Below, piece after piece: positions 25,591-33,796 of a DNA stretch of 64,000 bases. Position 1 is the stretch's first letter, and every line of letters starts with the position of its first letter. A program made the translations under genes and the position numbers. Where the stretch lies: assembly GCF_002086795.1 (NCBI RefSeq), contig NZ_MVIM01000015.1, forward strand, positions 62,001 to 126,000. Direction: 5' to 3'. Under the pieces are notes generated by a model, which saw only the letters and a list, made by a program, of their open reading frames with translations, did not search any database and was not told the origin of the DNA. The DNA is from Mycolicibacterium tusciae. Lineage in GTDB: Bacteria; Actinomycetota; Actinomycetes; Mycobacteriales; Mycobacteriaceae.

Positions 25591-26616
25591 ATGGCACCTG
25601 CGCAGCGCGAACCCAAAGTCGTCGTCCTCGGTGGAGGCTCATGGGGCACCACCGTGGCGTCCATCTGCGCCAGGCGCGGGCCGACGCTGCAGTGGGTGCG
25701 TTCCCAGGAGACCGCCGACGACATCAACGACAAGCACCGCAACACCAAGTACCTCGGCAACGAGGTCGAGCTGGCGCACACCCTCAAGGCCACCACTGAC
25801 TTCTCCGAGGCCGCCGAGTGCGCCGACGTCATCGTCATGGGCGTGCCTTCGCACGGCTTCCGCGGGGTGTTGACCGAACTCGCGATGGAACTTCGGCCGT
25901 GGGTGCCGGTGGTGTCTCTGGTCAAGGGTCTCGAGCAGGGCACGAATTACCGGATGAGCCAGGTCGTCGACGAGGTGCTGCCCGGACACCCTGCCGGTAT
26001 CCTCGCCGGGCCGAACATCGCGCGGGAAGTGGCCGAGGGTTACGCGGCCGCCGCGGTGCTCGCCATGCCCGACCAACGTCTCGCCGCAAACCTCGGAAAG
26101 CTGTTCCGCACCAGGCGATTTCGCACCTACACCACCGACGATGTCGTCGGGGTGGAGATGGCCGGTGCGCTCAAGAACGTGTACGCGATCGCCGTGGGAA
26201 TGGGCTATTCCCTTGGCATCGGGGAAAACACCCGCGCGATGGTGATCGCCCGCGCGCTGCGCGAGATGTCGAAACTCGGCGAGGCGATGGGCGGACACCG
26301 CGATACCTTCGCCGGCCTGGCCGGCATGGGCGACCTCATCGTCACGTGCACGAGTCAGCGCAGCCGCAACCGCCACGTCGGCGAACAACTCGGCTCCGGT
26401 AAGTCGATCGAGGAGATCATCTCATCGATGAACCAGGTCGCCGAGGGCGTCAAGGCCGCCAGCGTGATCATGGAATTCGCCGACAAGTACGGCATCTCCA
26501 TGCCGATCGCACGCGAGGTCGACGGCGTCATCAACCACGGTTCCACCGTCGAACAGGCCTACCGTGGCCTGGCGGCCGAGAAGCCCGGCCACGAGGTGCA
26601 CGGCTCGGGGTTCTAG
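25591..26616 (+). CDS. gpsA: Glycerol-3-phosphate dehydrogenase [NAD(P)+]
   Basis: 341 aa. Rossmann loop GGGSWGT, GVPSHGFR, LVKGLEQGT, LAGPNIAREVAEG and catalytic Lys in GALKNVYAIAVGMG identify GpsA, which makes sn-glycerol 3-phosphate from dihydroxyacetone phosphate for phospholipid synthesis. The start follows a TACCCT hexamer by 7 nt; the upstream open frame is not needed. Position and strand match gpdA1 (Rv0564c) in the inverted M. tuberculosis order. Confidence 0.95.
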   Translation: MAPAQREPKVVVLGGGSWGTTVASICARRGPTLQWVRSQETADDINDKHRNTKYLGNEVELAHTLKATTDFSEAAECADVIVMGVPSHGFRGVLTELAMELRPWVPVVSLVKGLEQGTNYRMSQVVDEVLPGHPAGILAGPNIAREVAEGYAAAAVLAMPDQRLAANLGKLFRTRRFRTYTTDDVVGVEMAGALKNVYAIAVGMGYSLGIGENTRAMVIARALREMSKLGEAMGGHRDTFAGLAGMGDLIVTCTSQRSRNRHVGEQLGSGKSIEEIISSMNQVAEGVKAASVIMEFADKYGISMPIAREVDGVINHGSTVEQAYRGLAAEKPGHEVHGSGF

Positions 26617-26623
26617 CGCGTGC

Positions 26624-27160
26624 TCAGTTGAAGTACGGGTTGGTGCCCTCGGGCCGATCCAGCAGCGGGTTGACGCCGCCGTTGATGATGAAGCTGCCCG
26701 CCGGGCTGAGCACGAACCCGGATTGATTGCGGCTGTCCGCGCAGGTTGTCACCGACCCGTCGCTGCCGCAGCTGACCGTCTGATAGCTCAGGCGCGAACC
26801 CGCGGGCAGCGGCTTGGCGTTGACGTTGGCGAACACATCCCCCGCCGAGTTGGCGAACGACGGGACGCCGGGGCCACCACTGACCAGGTTCGCGCCTTCC
26901 GGTGCCCCGGGGATCGGGCCGCTGCAGCCGTAGCCGCCGTTGCGCTGCAGGACGCAGGTCAGGCCGTCGGGCGTCTTGAAGGCGTACCACTGGTTTTCCA
27001 TCACCTGGTACTCCGACAGCTTCATCGGCGCGTACGCGTTCACGTTCGGTGGAGGTGGCGGTGGCGGCGGTGCCGGCGGCTGGGCCATCGCGATGCCCGG
27101 CAGTCCGATGAGGGCCGCCCCCGCAGACGCCACGACGCCGATCAGCATTCTGTTCAGCAC
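26624..27160 (-). CDS. Secreted Pro-rich-linker protein of unknown function
   Basis: 178 aa from GTG 27160. Signal peptide (hydrophobic run ending GIAMAQ), a run of Pro residues, then a compact domain with four Cys (LTCVLQRNGGYGCSG and VSCGSDGSVTTCAD) likely forming two disulfides. It looks like a secreted mycobacterial protein; no family name is assigned. The start is set by TAGGGT located 7 nt upstream. It converges on gpsA with 7 bp between stops. Confidence 0.75.
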   Translation of the reverse strand: MLNRMLIGVVASAGAALIGLPGIAMAQPPAPPPPPPPPNVNAYAPMKLSEYQVMENQWYAFKTPDGLTCVLQRNGGYGCSGPIPGAPEGANLVSGGPGVPSFANSAGDVFANVNAKPLPAGSRLSYQTVSCGSDGSVTTCADSRNQSGFVLSPAGSFIINGGVNPLLDRPEGTNPYFN

Positions 27161-27167
27161 GGTCCAC

Positions 27168-27173
27168 ACCCTA
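27168..27173 (-). promoter_or_regulatory. -10 hexamer TAGGGT, leaderless promoter
   Basis: On the minus strand TAGGGT, 7 nt, then GTG 27160. Confidence 0.55.
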
Positions 27174-27295
27174 GATGGTGCGGTTGTGACTCGCAGCATG
27201 CCCATGTCATCGCCGGTCAGGGCGGCGACGTTACCCATCAGCGACTTCGGTGCGCCAACCATCGCTGAGCGAACGTTCGGGCACCGAAATCGCAC

Positions 27296-28174
27296 TCAGT
27301 ACCGGTCTGGGCCGCGGCCGGCCATCGCCTCCAGCCGGGCGATGCGATCTTCCATCGGCGGGTGCGTCGAGAAGAGCTTGCCGATCTTCTCCCCCGCCCG
27401 GAACGGGTTGGCGATCATCAGGTGCGCCTGATCGGCGAGCTGGGGCTCCGGCGGCAGCGGGGCCTGCTGCACGCCCATGCTGATCTTGCGCAGCGCACTC
27501 GCCAGCGCTAGCGGATCGCCCGTCAGCTCGGCTCCCGACTGATCGGCCTGGTATTCACGCGACCGCGAAACAGCCAACTTGATCACCGTCGCGGCGATCG
27601 GACCGAGTAGCGAAACCAGAAGAATGGCAAAGGGATTGGTACCGCCATCGCGATTACCACCGAACATGCTCGCGAAGAAGGCGATGTTGGCGAGCGCGGT
27701 GATGACCGCGGCCATGGCGCCGGCCACACACGAGATGAGGATGTCGCGGTTGTAGACGTGGCTGAGTTCGTGGCCGAGCACCGCACGCAATTCGCGCTCG
27801 TTGAGGATGCCCAGGATGCCGGTCGTGCAGCAGACGGCCGCATTGCGCGGGTTGCGTCCGGTCGCGAACGCGTTCGGGGCCGCGGTGTCGCTGATATAGA
27901 GCCGCGGCATCGGCTGACGCGCCGTGGTCGCGAGTTCGCGCACGATCTTGTACATCATCGGCGCCTGCATCTCGTTCACCGGCTGCGCATGCATCGCCCG
28001 CAACGCCAGCTTGTCGCTGTTGAAGTACACGTAGACGTTCATGCCGACGGCGAACAGGACGGCTAGAAACATGATGTTGCGCCCGAACAACGCGCCGATG
28101 AACACGATCAGCGCAGAAAAGCCTGCGAGCAGCAGGAACGTCTTGGCCGTGTTGGCGTGCGGATGCCAGGTCAT
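27296..28174 (-). CDS. htpX: Membrane zinc metalloprotease HtpX
   Basis: 292 aa. Two N-terminal helices (about 12-50), zinc motif HELSH (135-139), two more hydrophobic stretches (about 147-172 and 181-202) and third ligand Glu207 in SREYQAD. HtpX degrades misfolded membrane proteins. Corresponds to Rv0563 in the conserved block. It follows grcC1 on the same strand with a 41-bp gap. Confidence 0.95.
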   Translation of the reverse strand: MTWHPHANTAKTFLLLAGFSALIVFIGALFGRNIMFLAVLFAVGMNVYVYFNSDKLALRAMHAQPVNEMQAPMMYKIVRELATTARQPMPRLYISDTAAPNAFATGRNPRNAAVCCTTGILGILNERELRAVLGHELSHVYNRDILISCVAGAMAAVITALANIAFFASMFGGNRDGGTNPFAILLVSLLGPIAATVIKLAVSRSREYQADQSGAELTGDPLALASALRKISMGVQQAPLPPEPQLADQAHLMIANPFRAGEKIGKLFSTHPPMEDRIARLEAMAGRGPDRY

Positions 28175-28215
28175 GCCCGTTTAACGCTTAGCCCGGCTCT
28201 GCAAGTTCCGCTCCG

Positions 28216-29223
28216 TCAGCCGTGACGATTGGCCGTGTAGTCGGCCAGCGTCGCCAACGCCTGGCGCCCGGGGCTCTCGGGCAGGTTCGCCAGCTCTTCG
28301 CGTGCCTGTGCGGCGTACTCGGCGACGGTCTGCTTGGCCTTCACCATGCCCTGCGAGGCACGCAGCAGGCGCAGCGCCTCGGCCAGGTCGTCGTCGTTCT
28401 CGACGGGGCCTGCGAGCAGTTCACGCAGCCGGTCGGCGTCCGGGCCGGTGTCCCGCAGCGCGTAGAGCACCGGCAGCGTGTGCACGCCTTCGCGCAGGTC
28501 CGTGCCGGGCAGCTTGCCGGATTCGTCGGGATCGCTGTCGATGTCGATGATGTCGTCGGAGATCTGGAACGCGGTGCCGACGATGCCGCCGAGGCGGCTC
28601 AACCGTTCGATCTGCTCCTCGTCGGCACCGGAGAACGTCGCCCCGAACCGGCCGGACGCCGCGATCAGACAGGCGGTCTTCTCGTACACCACCTTCAGGT
28701 AGTGCTCGACGGAGTCGACATGGTCGGCCGCGCCGCGGGTTTCCCGCATCTGGCCCGTGACCAGCTGGGCGAACGTGTCGGCGATCACGCGCACCGCCTC
28801 CGGACCCAGCCGGGAAACCAGCCGCGACGCCGTCGCGAACAGGTAGTCGCCCGCGAGGATCGCGATGTTGTTGCTCCACCGCGCGTTCGCGCTCGGAGCA
28901 CCGCGACGCACCTGAGCCTCGTCCATGACGTCGTCGTGGTACAGCGTCGCCAGGTGCACCAGTTCGATGACGGCGCCTGCCACGTCGACCTGCCACGCAT
29001 CGGGGTCGGGGCCGAGGCGCGCCGCCAACACCGTGAACAGCGGACGGAACCGCTTACCGCCCGCCTGGAACAGGTGCTGGACGGCCGCGGACATCAGTTC
29101 ATCGGCTTTGCCCAGCTCAGTGGCCATCAAATCTTCGATTCGGGCCACGGCCTCGCGCACATCCTGCGCAAAGGCGGGGTCTCCGAAGTCGACGCCTGCC
29201 ACCACACTCGCCGGTGTCCTCAC
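28216..29223 (-). CDS. grcC1: Polyprenyl diphosphate synthase (menaquinone side chain)
   Basis: 335 aa. First Asp-rich motif DDVMD in LYHDDVMDEAQVRRG and second DDIID in QISDDIIDIDSD, plus GGKRFRP, define a trans-isoprenyl diphosphate synthase; the M. tuberculosis counterpart in this position is grcC1 (Rv0562). It probably makes the long prenyl chain for menaquinone. The GTG at 29223 is chosen because a TATGTT hexamer ends 6 nt upstream; the longer frame to 29634 runs through the divergent menJ gene and is an artefact. Confidence 0.9.
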   Translation of the reverse strand: MRTPASVVAGVDFGDPAFAQDVREAVARIEDLMATELGKADELMSAAVQHLFQAGGKRFRPLFTVLAARLGPDPDAWQVDVAGAVIELVHLATLYHDDVMDEAQVRRGAPSANARWSNNIAILAGDYLFATASRLVSRLGPEAVRVIADTFAQLVTGQMRETRGAADHVDSVEHYLKVVYEKTACLIAASGRFGATFSGADEEQIERLSRLGGIVGTAFQISDDIIDIDSDPDESGKLPGTDLREGVHTLPVLYALRDTGPDADRLRELLAGPVENDDDLAEALRLLRASQGMVKAKQTVAEYAAQAREELANLPESPGRQALATLADYTANRHG

Positions 29224-29229
29224 CCTGCC

Positions 29230-29237
29230 AACATACT
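29230..29237. promoter_or_regulatory. Overlapping divergent -10 elements for grcC1 and menJ
   Basis: AACATACT serves both strands: CATACT (29232-29237) lies 7 nt before the menJ ATG, and TATGTT (29230-29235, minus) lies 6 nt before the grcC1 GTG. The two hexamers share four base pairs and the two starts are only 21 bp apart. Confidence 0.65.
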
Positions 29238-29244
29238 GGGAGCT

Positions 29245-30465
29245 ATGCATACGCGAGCCGACGTGGTGGTCGTCGGGGCCGGACCCGCCGGTTCCGCCGC
29301 GGCGGCGTGGGCGTGCCGGGCCGGGCGCGACGTGCTGGTGATCGATTCGGCCCAGTTCCCGCGCGACAAAGCGTGCGGCGACGGTCTGACACCGCGCGCG
29401 GTCCAGGAGATGGAGCATCTCGGGCTCGGTGCGTGGCTGGACGGTCGCGTGCGACATCGCGGGTTGCGGATGGCGGGGTTCGGCGCGGACGTCGAAATCG
29501 AGTGGCCGGGTCCGTCGTTCCCCGCCACCTCGAGCGCGGTCCCGCGCACCGAACTCGACGACCGCATCCGCATGGTGGCGGTCGATGAGGGCGCCAAGAT
29601 GATGCTCGGCGCCAAAGTCGTTGATGCCCATCACGATTCGTCAGGACGAGTGACGTCCCTGGTGCTGGACGACGGCGCCGAGATCGGCTGCGGCGAGCTG
29701 ATCGTCGCCGACGGCGCCCGCTCGACGCTGGGACGCGTGCTCGGTCGTGAGTGGCACAAGGAGACGGTGTACGGCGTGGCCATCCGCGGGTACATCGGCA
29801 CGCCGCGCGCGAGCGAACCGTGGATCACGTCGCATCTGGAACTGCGCTCACCCGAACGTGAGGTGCTGCCCGGCTACGGCTGGATCTTCCCGCTGGGCAA
29901 CGGCGAGGTGAACATCGGTGTCGGTGCGCTCGCGACGTCCAAACGGCCGGCCGACGCCGCACTGCGTCCGCTGATGGCGTATTACACCGACCTGCGCCGC
30001 GAGGAATGGGGCTTCGACGGTGCGCCGCGCGCGGGCCTGTCGGCGTTGTTGCCGATGGGCGGTGCCGTATCCGGAGTGGCCGGGCCGAACTGGATGCTGA
30101 TCGGCGATGCCGCGGCCTGCGTCAACCCGCTCAACGGCGAGGGCATCGACTACGGGCTGGAAACCGGCAGGCTCGCAGCCGAGCTGCTGGGCACCGGCGA
30201 TCTGACATCGGCGTGGCCCGCGGTGCTGTCGGCGCACTACGCGCAAGCTTTCTCCGTGGCGCGGCGGCTGGGGCTGCTGCTGACGATCCCGCGCTTCTTG
30301 CCCGCGACCGGTCCGCTCGCGATGCGCTCGTCGTTCCTGATGACGGTCGCGGTGCGCGTCATGGGCAACTTCGTCACCGACGAGGACGCGGACTGGGTTG
30401 CGCGGTTGTGGCGGCGTGCGGGTGCGGCCTCGCGTCGGATCGACGAACGCCCGCCGTTCAGCTAG
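29245..30465 (+). CDS. menJ: FAD-dependent menaquinone reductase (geranylgeranyl reductase family)
   Basis: 406 aa. FAD-binding VVVGAGPAGSAAAAW at the N-terminus, then ACGDGLTPRAV, DGARSTLGR, and GDAAACVNPLNGEGIDYGLETG typical of the geranylgeranyl reductase family. The ortholog in this position of M. tuberculosis (Rv0561c, MenJ) saturates the beta-isoprene unit of menaquinone-9. It is divergent from grcC1 with a shared promoter, tying side-chain synthesis to side-chain saturation. Confidence 0.92.
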   Translation: MHTRADVVVVGAGPAGSAAAAWACRAGRDVLVIDSAQFPRDKACGDGLTPRAVQEMEHLGLGAWLDGRVRHRGLRMAGFGADVEIEWPGPSFPATSSAVPRTELDDRIRMVAVDEGAKMMLGAKVVDAHHDSSGRVTSLVLDDGAEIGCGELIVADGARSTLGRVLGREWHKETVYGVAIRGYIGTPRASEPWITSHLELRSPEREVLPGYGWIFPLGNGEVNIGVGALATSKRPADAALRPLMAYYTDLRREEWGFDGAPRAGLSALLPMGGAVSGVAGPNWMLIGDAAACVNPLNGEGIDYGLETGRLAAELLGTGDLTSAWPAVLSAHYAQAFSVARRLGLLLTIPRFLPATGPLAMRSSFLMTVAVRVMGNFVTDEDADWVARLWRRAGAASRRIDERPPFS

Positions 30466-30483
30466 TCGGATCGCCACGGCGAA

Positions 30484-31083
30484 TCAGGACAGCGGCGCAA
30501 GGCCCGAGCGGACGAGGTTCATCGACCTCGCCGTGATCTCGCCGAGGTCACCGGTGCAGCCGTTGCGACCCCAGTGCTCGACGGCCGTCACGAGTGCCGC
30601 GGCGACCACCGCCCCGGCCACGTCGGCGACGAGGTCGATGTCGGCGACATCCCGGTATCGGTTCGCGATGAAGGCGGTCAACACTGCGGCGAACGACGAC
30701 TGCACGACCCGTAGGTGCCCGGCGATCCGCTCGGCGCTGATCAATTCCGCCCTGGCGGTCGCGGCCTGGCGTACCACCTCGATGTCGAACGGGAAGCTGA
30801 CGATGCCTGCGAGCACCGCGTCGAACAACGATTCCGTGGGAGGTCGCTGCTCCAACGCTTCGGCCAACCACTCCACCTGCGTCTCGTAGTCCTGGAACAG
30901 CACCGCTTCCTTGGTGGGGAAATGCCGGAAGAAAGTCCGCTCGGTGACCCCGGCCTCGCGCGCCAGCTCGGTGACCGTCACATTGGCGAACCCCTTGTCC
31001 GCGAAGCTGGCCAGCGCGGCGCGCCGCAGTGCCTCACGGGTCGCGCGTCGCCGCTGCTCATGCAGGTTGGGGGCGGAGGTCAT
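30484..31083 (-). CDS. TetR-family transcriptional regulator
   Basis: 199 aa. N-terminal helix-turn-helix: ALRRAALASFADKGFANVTVTELAREAGVTERTFFRHFPTKEAV. The C-terminal ligand domain is not assignable. It is divergent from an FAD oxidoreductase, with an 18-bp perfect palindrome between them that is the likely operator. A TACCAT hexamer ends 9 nt before its ATG, so it is probably expressed from a near-leaderless promoter under self-control. Confidence 0.88.
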   Translation of the reverse strand: MTSAPNLHEQRRRATREALRRAALASFADKGFANVTVTELAREAGVTERTFFRHFPTKEAVLFQDYETQVEWLAEALEQRPPTESLFDAVLAGIVSFPFDIEVVRQAATARAELISAERIAGHLRVVQSSFAAVLTAFIANRYRDVADIDLVADVAGAVVAAALVTAVEHWGRNGCTGDLGEITARSMNLVRSGLAPLS

Positions 31084-31115
31084 CGTGGCCCGATGGTAGC
31101 CGAGCCTTGAAAATT

Positions 31116-31133
31116 TATGTCAGTACTGACATA
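31116..31133. promoter_or_regulatory. 18-bp perfect palindrome, probable TetR operator
   Basis: TATGTCAGTACTGACATA, inside an AT-rich stretch between the divergent tetR and FAD oxidoreductase genes. It overlaps a TATTTT (31132-31137) that could be the -10 of the plus-strand gene, so binding would block transcription. Confidence 0.8.
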
Positions 31134-31168
31134 TTTTTGGGACGTGTGCGAGGCGAAGGGAATGGGCC

Positions 31169-32737
31169 ATGAGCGAATACGACGCGATCGTCGTCGGCGC
31201 CGGACATAACGGGCTGACGGCTGCGGCCGTGTTACAGCAGGCAGGAATGCGCACGCTGTGCGTAGAGGCCAACACCTACAGCGGCGGGATGGCGGCGACG
31301 GTCGAGCTGATCGAGGGGTTCCGCTATGAGATCGCGGGCTCGGTGCAGTTCCCCATGCCGCCGCAGATCGCCAAGGAGCTCGGGCTGGACACGCTGCCGA
31401 CCGTCGACGCCGAGGTGCAGTCGGTGAATCTCGGCGACGCCGGCGAGGAGCCGCTGATCTTCTACCGCGACCCCATGAAGTTCATGACCCATCTGGCCGA
31501 CAAACACGGCATGGAGGCGGTCGCCGGGATGGCTGGGCTGATCGGGTGGTCGCAGGGTCCGGCAAAGGCGCTGGGCCGCTTCGACGTTCGCACACCGCCG
31601 AAAACACTTGACCAGATGTACGCGTGTGCGGCCAACGAGGCCGAACGCACCGCGATCCACGATGTGATGTTCGGCTCCGCGATGGACGCCATCGACCGCT
31701 ACCTTCCCGACAAGGAGAAGCACGCGGTGTTACGCGGCATGCTGGCGTTCCTGGCGATCAACTCGACCTACCGGGGGCCCTACACTCCGGGCAGCGCAAC
31801 GTGTCTGGCGTGGGCATTGGCGGTGCCCGACGATACGACCGCCATGATGACCAAGCTCGAAGGGGGCATCGGCGCGCTCTGCGACCATCTCCGAGAGTTG
31901 TTTCTGTCCTCCGGCGGTGAAATCCGTTATCGCACAAAGGTGGATCGCATCCTGGTATCTGATGACCGCGTCACCGGGGTTCGCCTGCGCGACGGATCTG
32001 AGATCAGCGCGCCGGTGGTGGTTTCGAACCTGTCGCCGGACTACACCCTCGTCGACCTGGTGGGCGCCGACCTGCTGCCCGCCGACCTGGTCACCCGCAT
32101 CAGCGGCCGTGACCACCGCGCATCGTTTGTCCAACTGCACTTCGCCCTTGACGGCCTACCCGAATTCGCGCCGCCGTACGACTTCCTCAATGATCCCGAG
32201 ATGCTCGGGTCGGTGGCGATCTTCAATTCGCCAGAGGAACAACAGCGCCAGTGGGACGAGTGCCGGCGCGGGATCGTGCCGGACAACCCGTCGATGGGCA
32301 TGCAGATCCCGTCCGTGCACGACCCCAGCATGGCACCACCGGGAAAGCATGCCGCCAGTGCCTTCGCTTACGCGCTACCCGTCGAGAACAGCCGAGACAC
32401 GCGCAAGCTCAAGAACGAGATGGCCGAGAACGTCATCGACAAGATCACCCGGTATGCGCCTAATTTCCGCGATATCCAGATACGGCACATCACCTTTGCG
32501 CCGTATCACATGGACACCATGTTCGCCGCGCCGTCCGGCGACTTCTGCCACGGTCTACTGCACCCAGATCTGATGGGGCCCAACCGGCCAGGGCCGAAAG
32601 GCTTCCTGGACATGCCGATTCCGATCGACGGGCTCTACCTCGGCGGGGCCGGTTGTCACGGCGGGCCGGGAATCACCTTCACCCCTGGCTACAACGCCGG
32701 CTATCAGGTCATCGAGGATTTCGCGGCCAGCACCTAG
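31169..32737 (+). CDS. FAD-dependent oxidoreductase, phytoene desaturase-like
   Basis: 522 aa. N-terminal dinucleotide loop VVGAGHNGLTAAAVLQQAG and C-terminal LYLGGAGCHGGPGITFTPGYNAGYQ are the two ends of the FAD site in CrtI/amine-oxidase-like enzymes. No other carotenoid genes are near, and many mycobacterial relatives have no known substrate. GAAGGGA precedes ATG 31169. Its stop shares the palindromic CTAG with the stop of the convergent small gene. Confidence 0.85.
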   Translation: MSEYDAIVVGAGHNGLTAAAVLQQAGMRTLCVEANTYSGGMAATVELIEGFRYEIAGSVQFPMPPQIAKELGLDTLPTVDAEVQSVNLGDAGEEPLIFYRDPMKFMTHLADKHGMEAVAGMAGLIGWSQGPAKALGRFDVRTPPKTLDQMYACAANEAERTAIHDVMFGSAMDAIDRYLPDKEKHAVLRGMLAFLAINSTYRGPYTPGSATCLAWALAVPDDTTAMMTKLEGGIGALCDHLRELFLSSGGEIRYRTKVDRILVSDDRVTGVRLRDGSEISAPVVVSNLSPDYTLVDLVGADLLPADLVTRISGRDHRASFVQLHFALDGLPEFAPPYDFLNDPEMLGSVAIFNSPEEQQRQWDECRRGIVPDNPSMGMQIPSVHDPSMAPPGKHAASAFAYALPVENSRDTRKLKNEMAENVIDKITRYAPNFRDIQIRHITFAPYHMDTMFAAPSGDFCHGLLHPDLMGPNRPGPKGFLDMPIPIDGLYLGGAGCHGGPGITFTPGYNAGYQVIEDFAAST

Positions 32738-32955
32738 TCAGACGAAGAGGGGGTCTTCTTCTTGTCCCCGCTTCCGGCGGTGAGTGCCAACGCGATGAGG
32801 ATGTCGGCGGCGGTGATGAACAGGCCGGCCCAGTACGCCCAGCGAAGCTCCGGATCGCGCGGGGAGGCGAAGAACATGATCAGGAAGATCGGGCCGACGA
32901 TGCCGAAGACGAACATCATGGCCTGAATCAGCAAGTAGCGCTTGAACGTCTCCAT
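32734..32955 (-). CDS. Small two-helix membrane protein
   Basis: 73 aa: METFKRYLLIQ, helix 1 (about 10-30), short PRDPELRWA loop, helix 2 (about 42-61) and a Lys/Ser-rich tail. Unknown function. ATG 32955 is preferred over the longer frame, which runs into the divergent gene whose start is only 21 bp away. TATTCT lies 9 nt upstream of the start on this strand. Confidence 0.6.
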   Translation of the reverse strand: METFKRYLLIQAMMFVFGIVGPIFLIMFFASPRDPELRWAYWAGLFITAADILIALALTAGSGDKKKTPSSSD

Positions 32956-32976
32956 GTCGGGTGCAGAATATCGCGA

Positions 32977-33408
32977 ATGCCCGAGGTCTACCGCGCACCG
33001 ATGCGGTCCCGCCGCGACGACATCGATCCTCGATCGACGGTTGGTCGCGCGCTTGCGAAGGGGGTCGTCGGCTTCGGCGACGCCGGCGCCGACGATCGTC
33101 TCGACCGCCGCGTCGCGCGGTTCGCCGACGTGGCCGACGGATCGTTCGTGTGGACTCGCGACGCCGACGGTCTCTTCTGGCTCGGCCGCATCGAGGGACC
33201 TCTGTTCTACGACGATGCGGGCGCCGCCGTCGATCTCGTTCATGTTCGGCCGTGCCGGTGGATCGCCGAGCCGGTCCTCGAACCGGAGGTTCCCTCCGCG
33301 GTGCTTGCGACGTTCGCGCGAGGAGGTCGCAACTTTCAGCAGACGCACGACCAGGAGGTCGGCGAGCAGACGGCGGCGATTTGGCGCATGCGCCGCCCAG
33401 CATGCTGA
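32977..33408 (+). CDS. Conserved-looking cytosolic protein of unknown function
   Basis: 143 aa beginning MPEVYRAPMRSRRDD. A possible beta-rich core has VWTRDADGLFWLGRIEGPLFYDD and later VHVRPCRWIAEPV. No domain recognised. The start is bounded by the divergent small membrane protein 21 bp upstream; a GAATAT hexamer ends 5 nt before the ATG, so the gene may be leaderless. Confidence 0.6.
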   Translation: MPEVYRAPMRSRRDDIDPRSTVGRALAKGVVGFGDAGADDRLDRRVARFADVADGSFVWTRDADGLFWLGRIEGPLFYDDAGAAVDLVHVRPCRWIAEPVLEPEVPSAVLATFARGGRNFQQTHDQEVGEQTAAIWRMRRPAC

Positions 33409-33556
33409 CAGCTGCCGTGAAAACCATTGCTGGAGCGTGTGATTTGCACAGCCCGGCTAAATGTAAGCCCAGCTAGAGGACCTATTTTCAAACGCTTCGC
33501 GGGATTACTCTGGAGTGCACCGGCGTTCACATAAGCATCGGCGGAAGGAATCCACG

Positions 33557-33796
33557 ATGCGCAAGCTGACAGTTCGATCAGCATTCGCGGCAACGGCGAT
33601 TGCGGCCGCCGTGATGGGCACGGCCGCTGTTGCGAGCGCCGCGCCCGCCGGCCCGTGCGAAAAGGTCACGTCTGTCGGCGTCTGCCAGCCCTTCGATCAG
33701 CAGCAGCAACAACAGCAACGCATTCGGTCACCACAGCAGGGCATGGGTGAAGTGGTCGTGCCCGGCCTCGGCTCCAACTCTCTGACCCTCGGTTAG
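33557..33796 (+). CDS. Small secreted protein with Gln-rich linker
   Basis: 79 aa. Signal peptide ending ASAAP, two Cys eleven residues apart (PCEKVTSVGVCQPF) that could form a disulfide, a run of seven Gln, and a short tail VVVPGLGSNSLTLG. GGAAGGA precedes the ATG, and TACTCT at 33506-33511 is a candidate -10. The mature product is about 45-50 residues. Not recognised. Stop overlaps that of the convergent esterase. Confidence 0.7.
   Translation: MRKLTVRSAFAATAIAAAVMGTAAVASAAPAGPCEKVTSVGVCQPFDQQQQQQQRIRSPQQGMGEVVVPGLGSNSLTLG

Noticed and set aside
28222..29244. Plus-strand extension of menJ by 341 codons
   Set aside because: It lies opposite grcC1, and the FAD-binding N-terminus begins right after ATG 29245.
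29224..29634. N-terminal extension of grcC1
   Set aside because: It runs antisense through the start of menJ; the GTG at 29223 with its -10 hexamer explains the gene.
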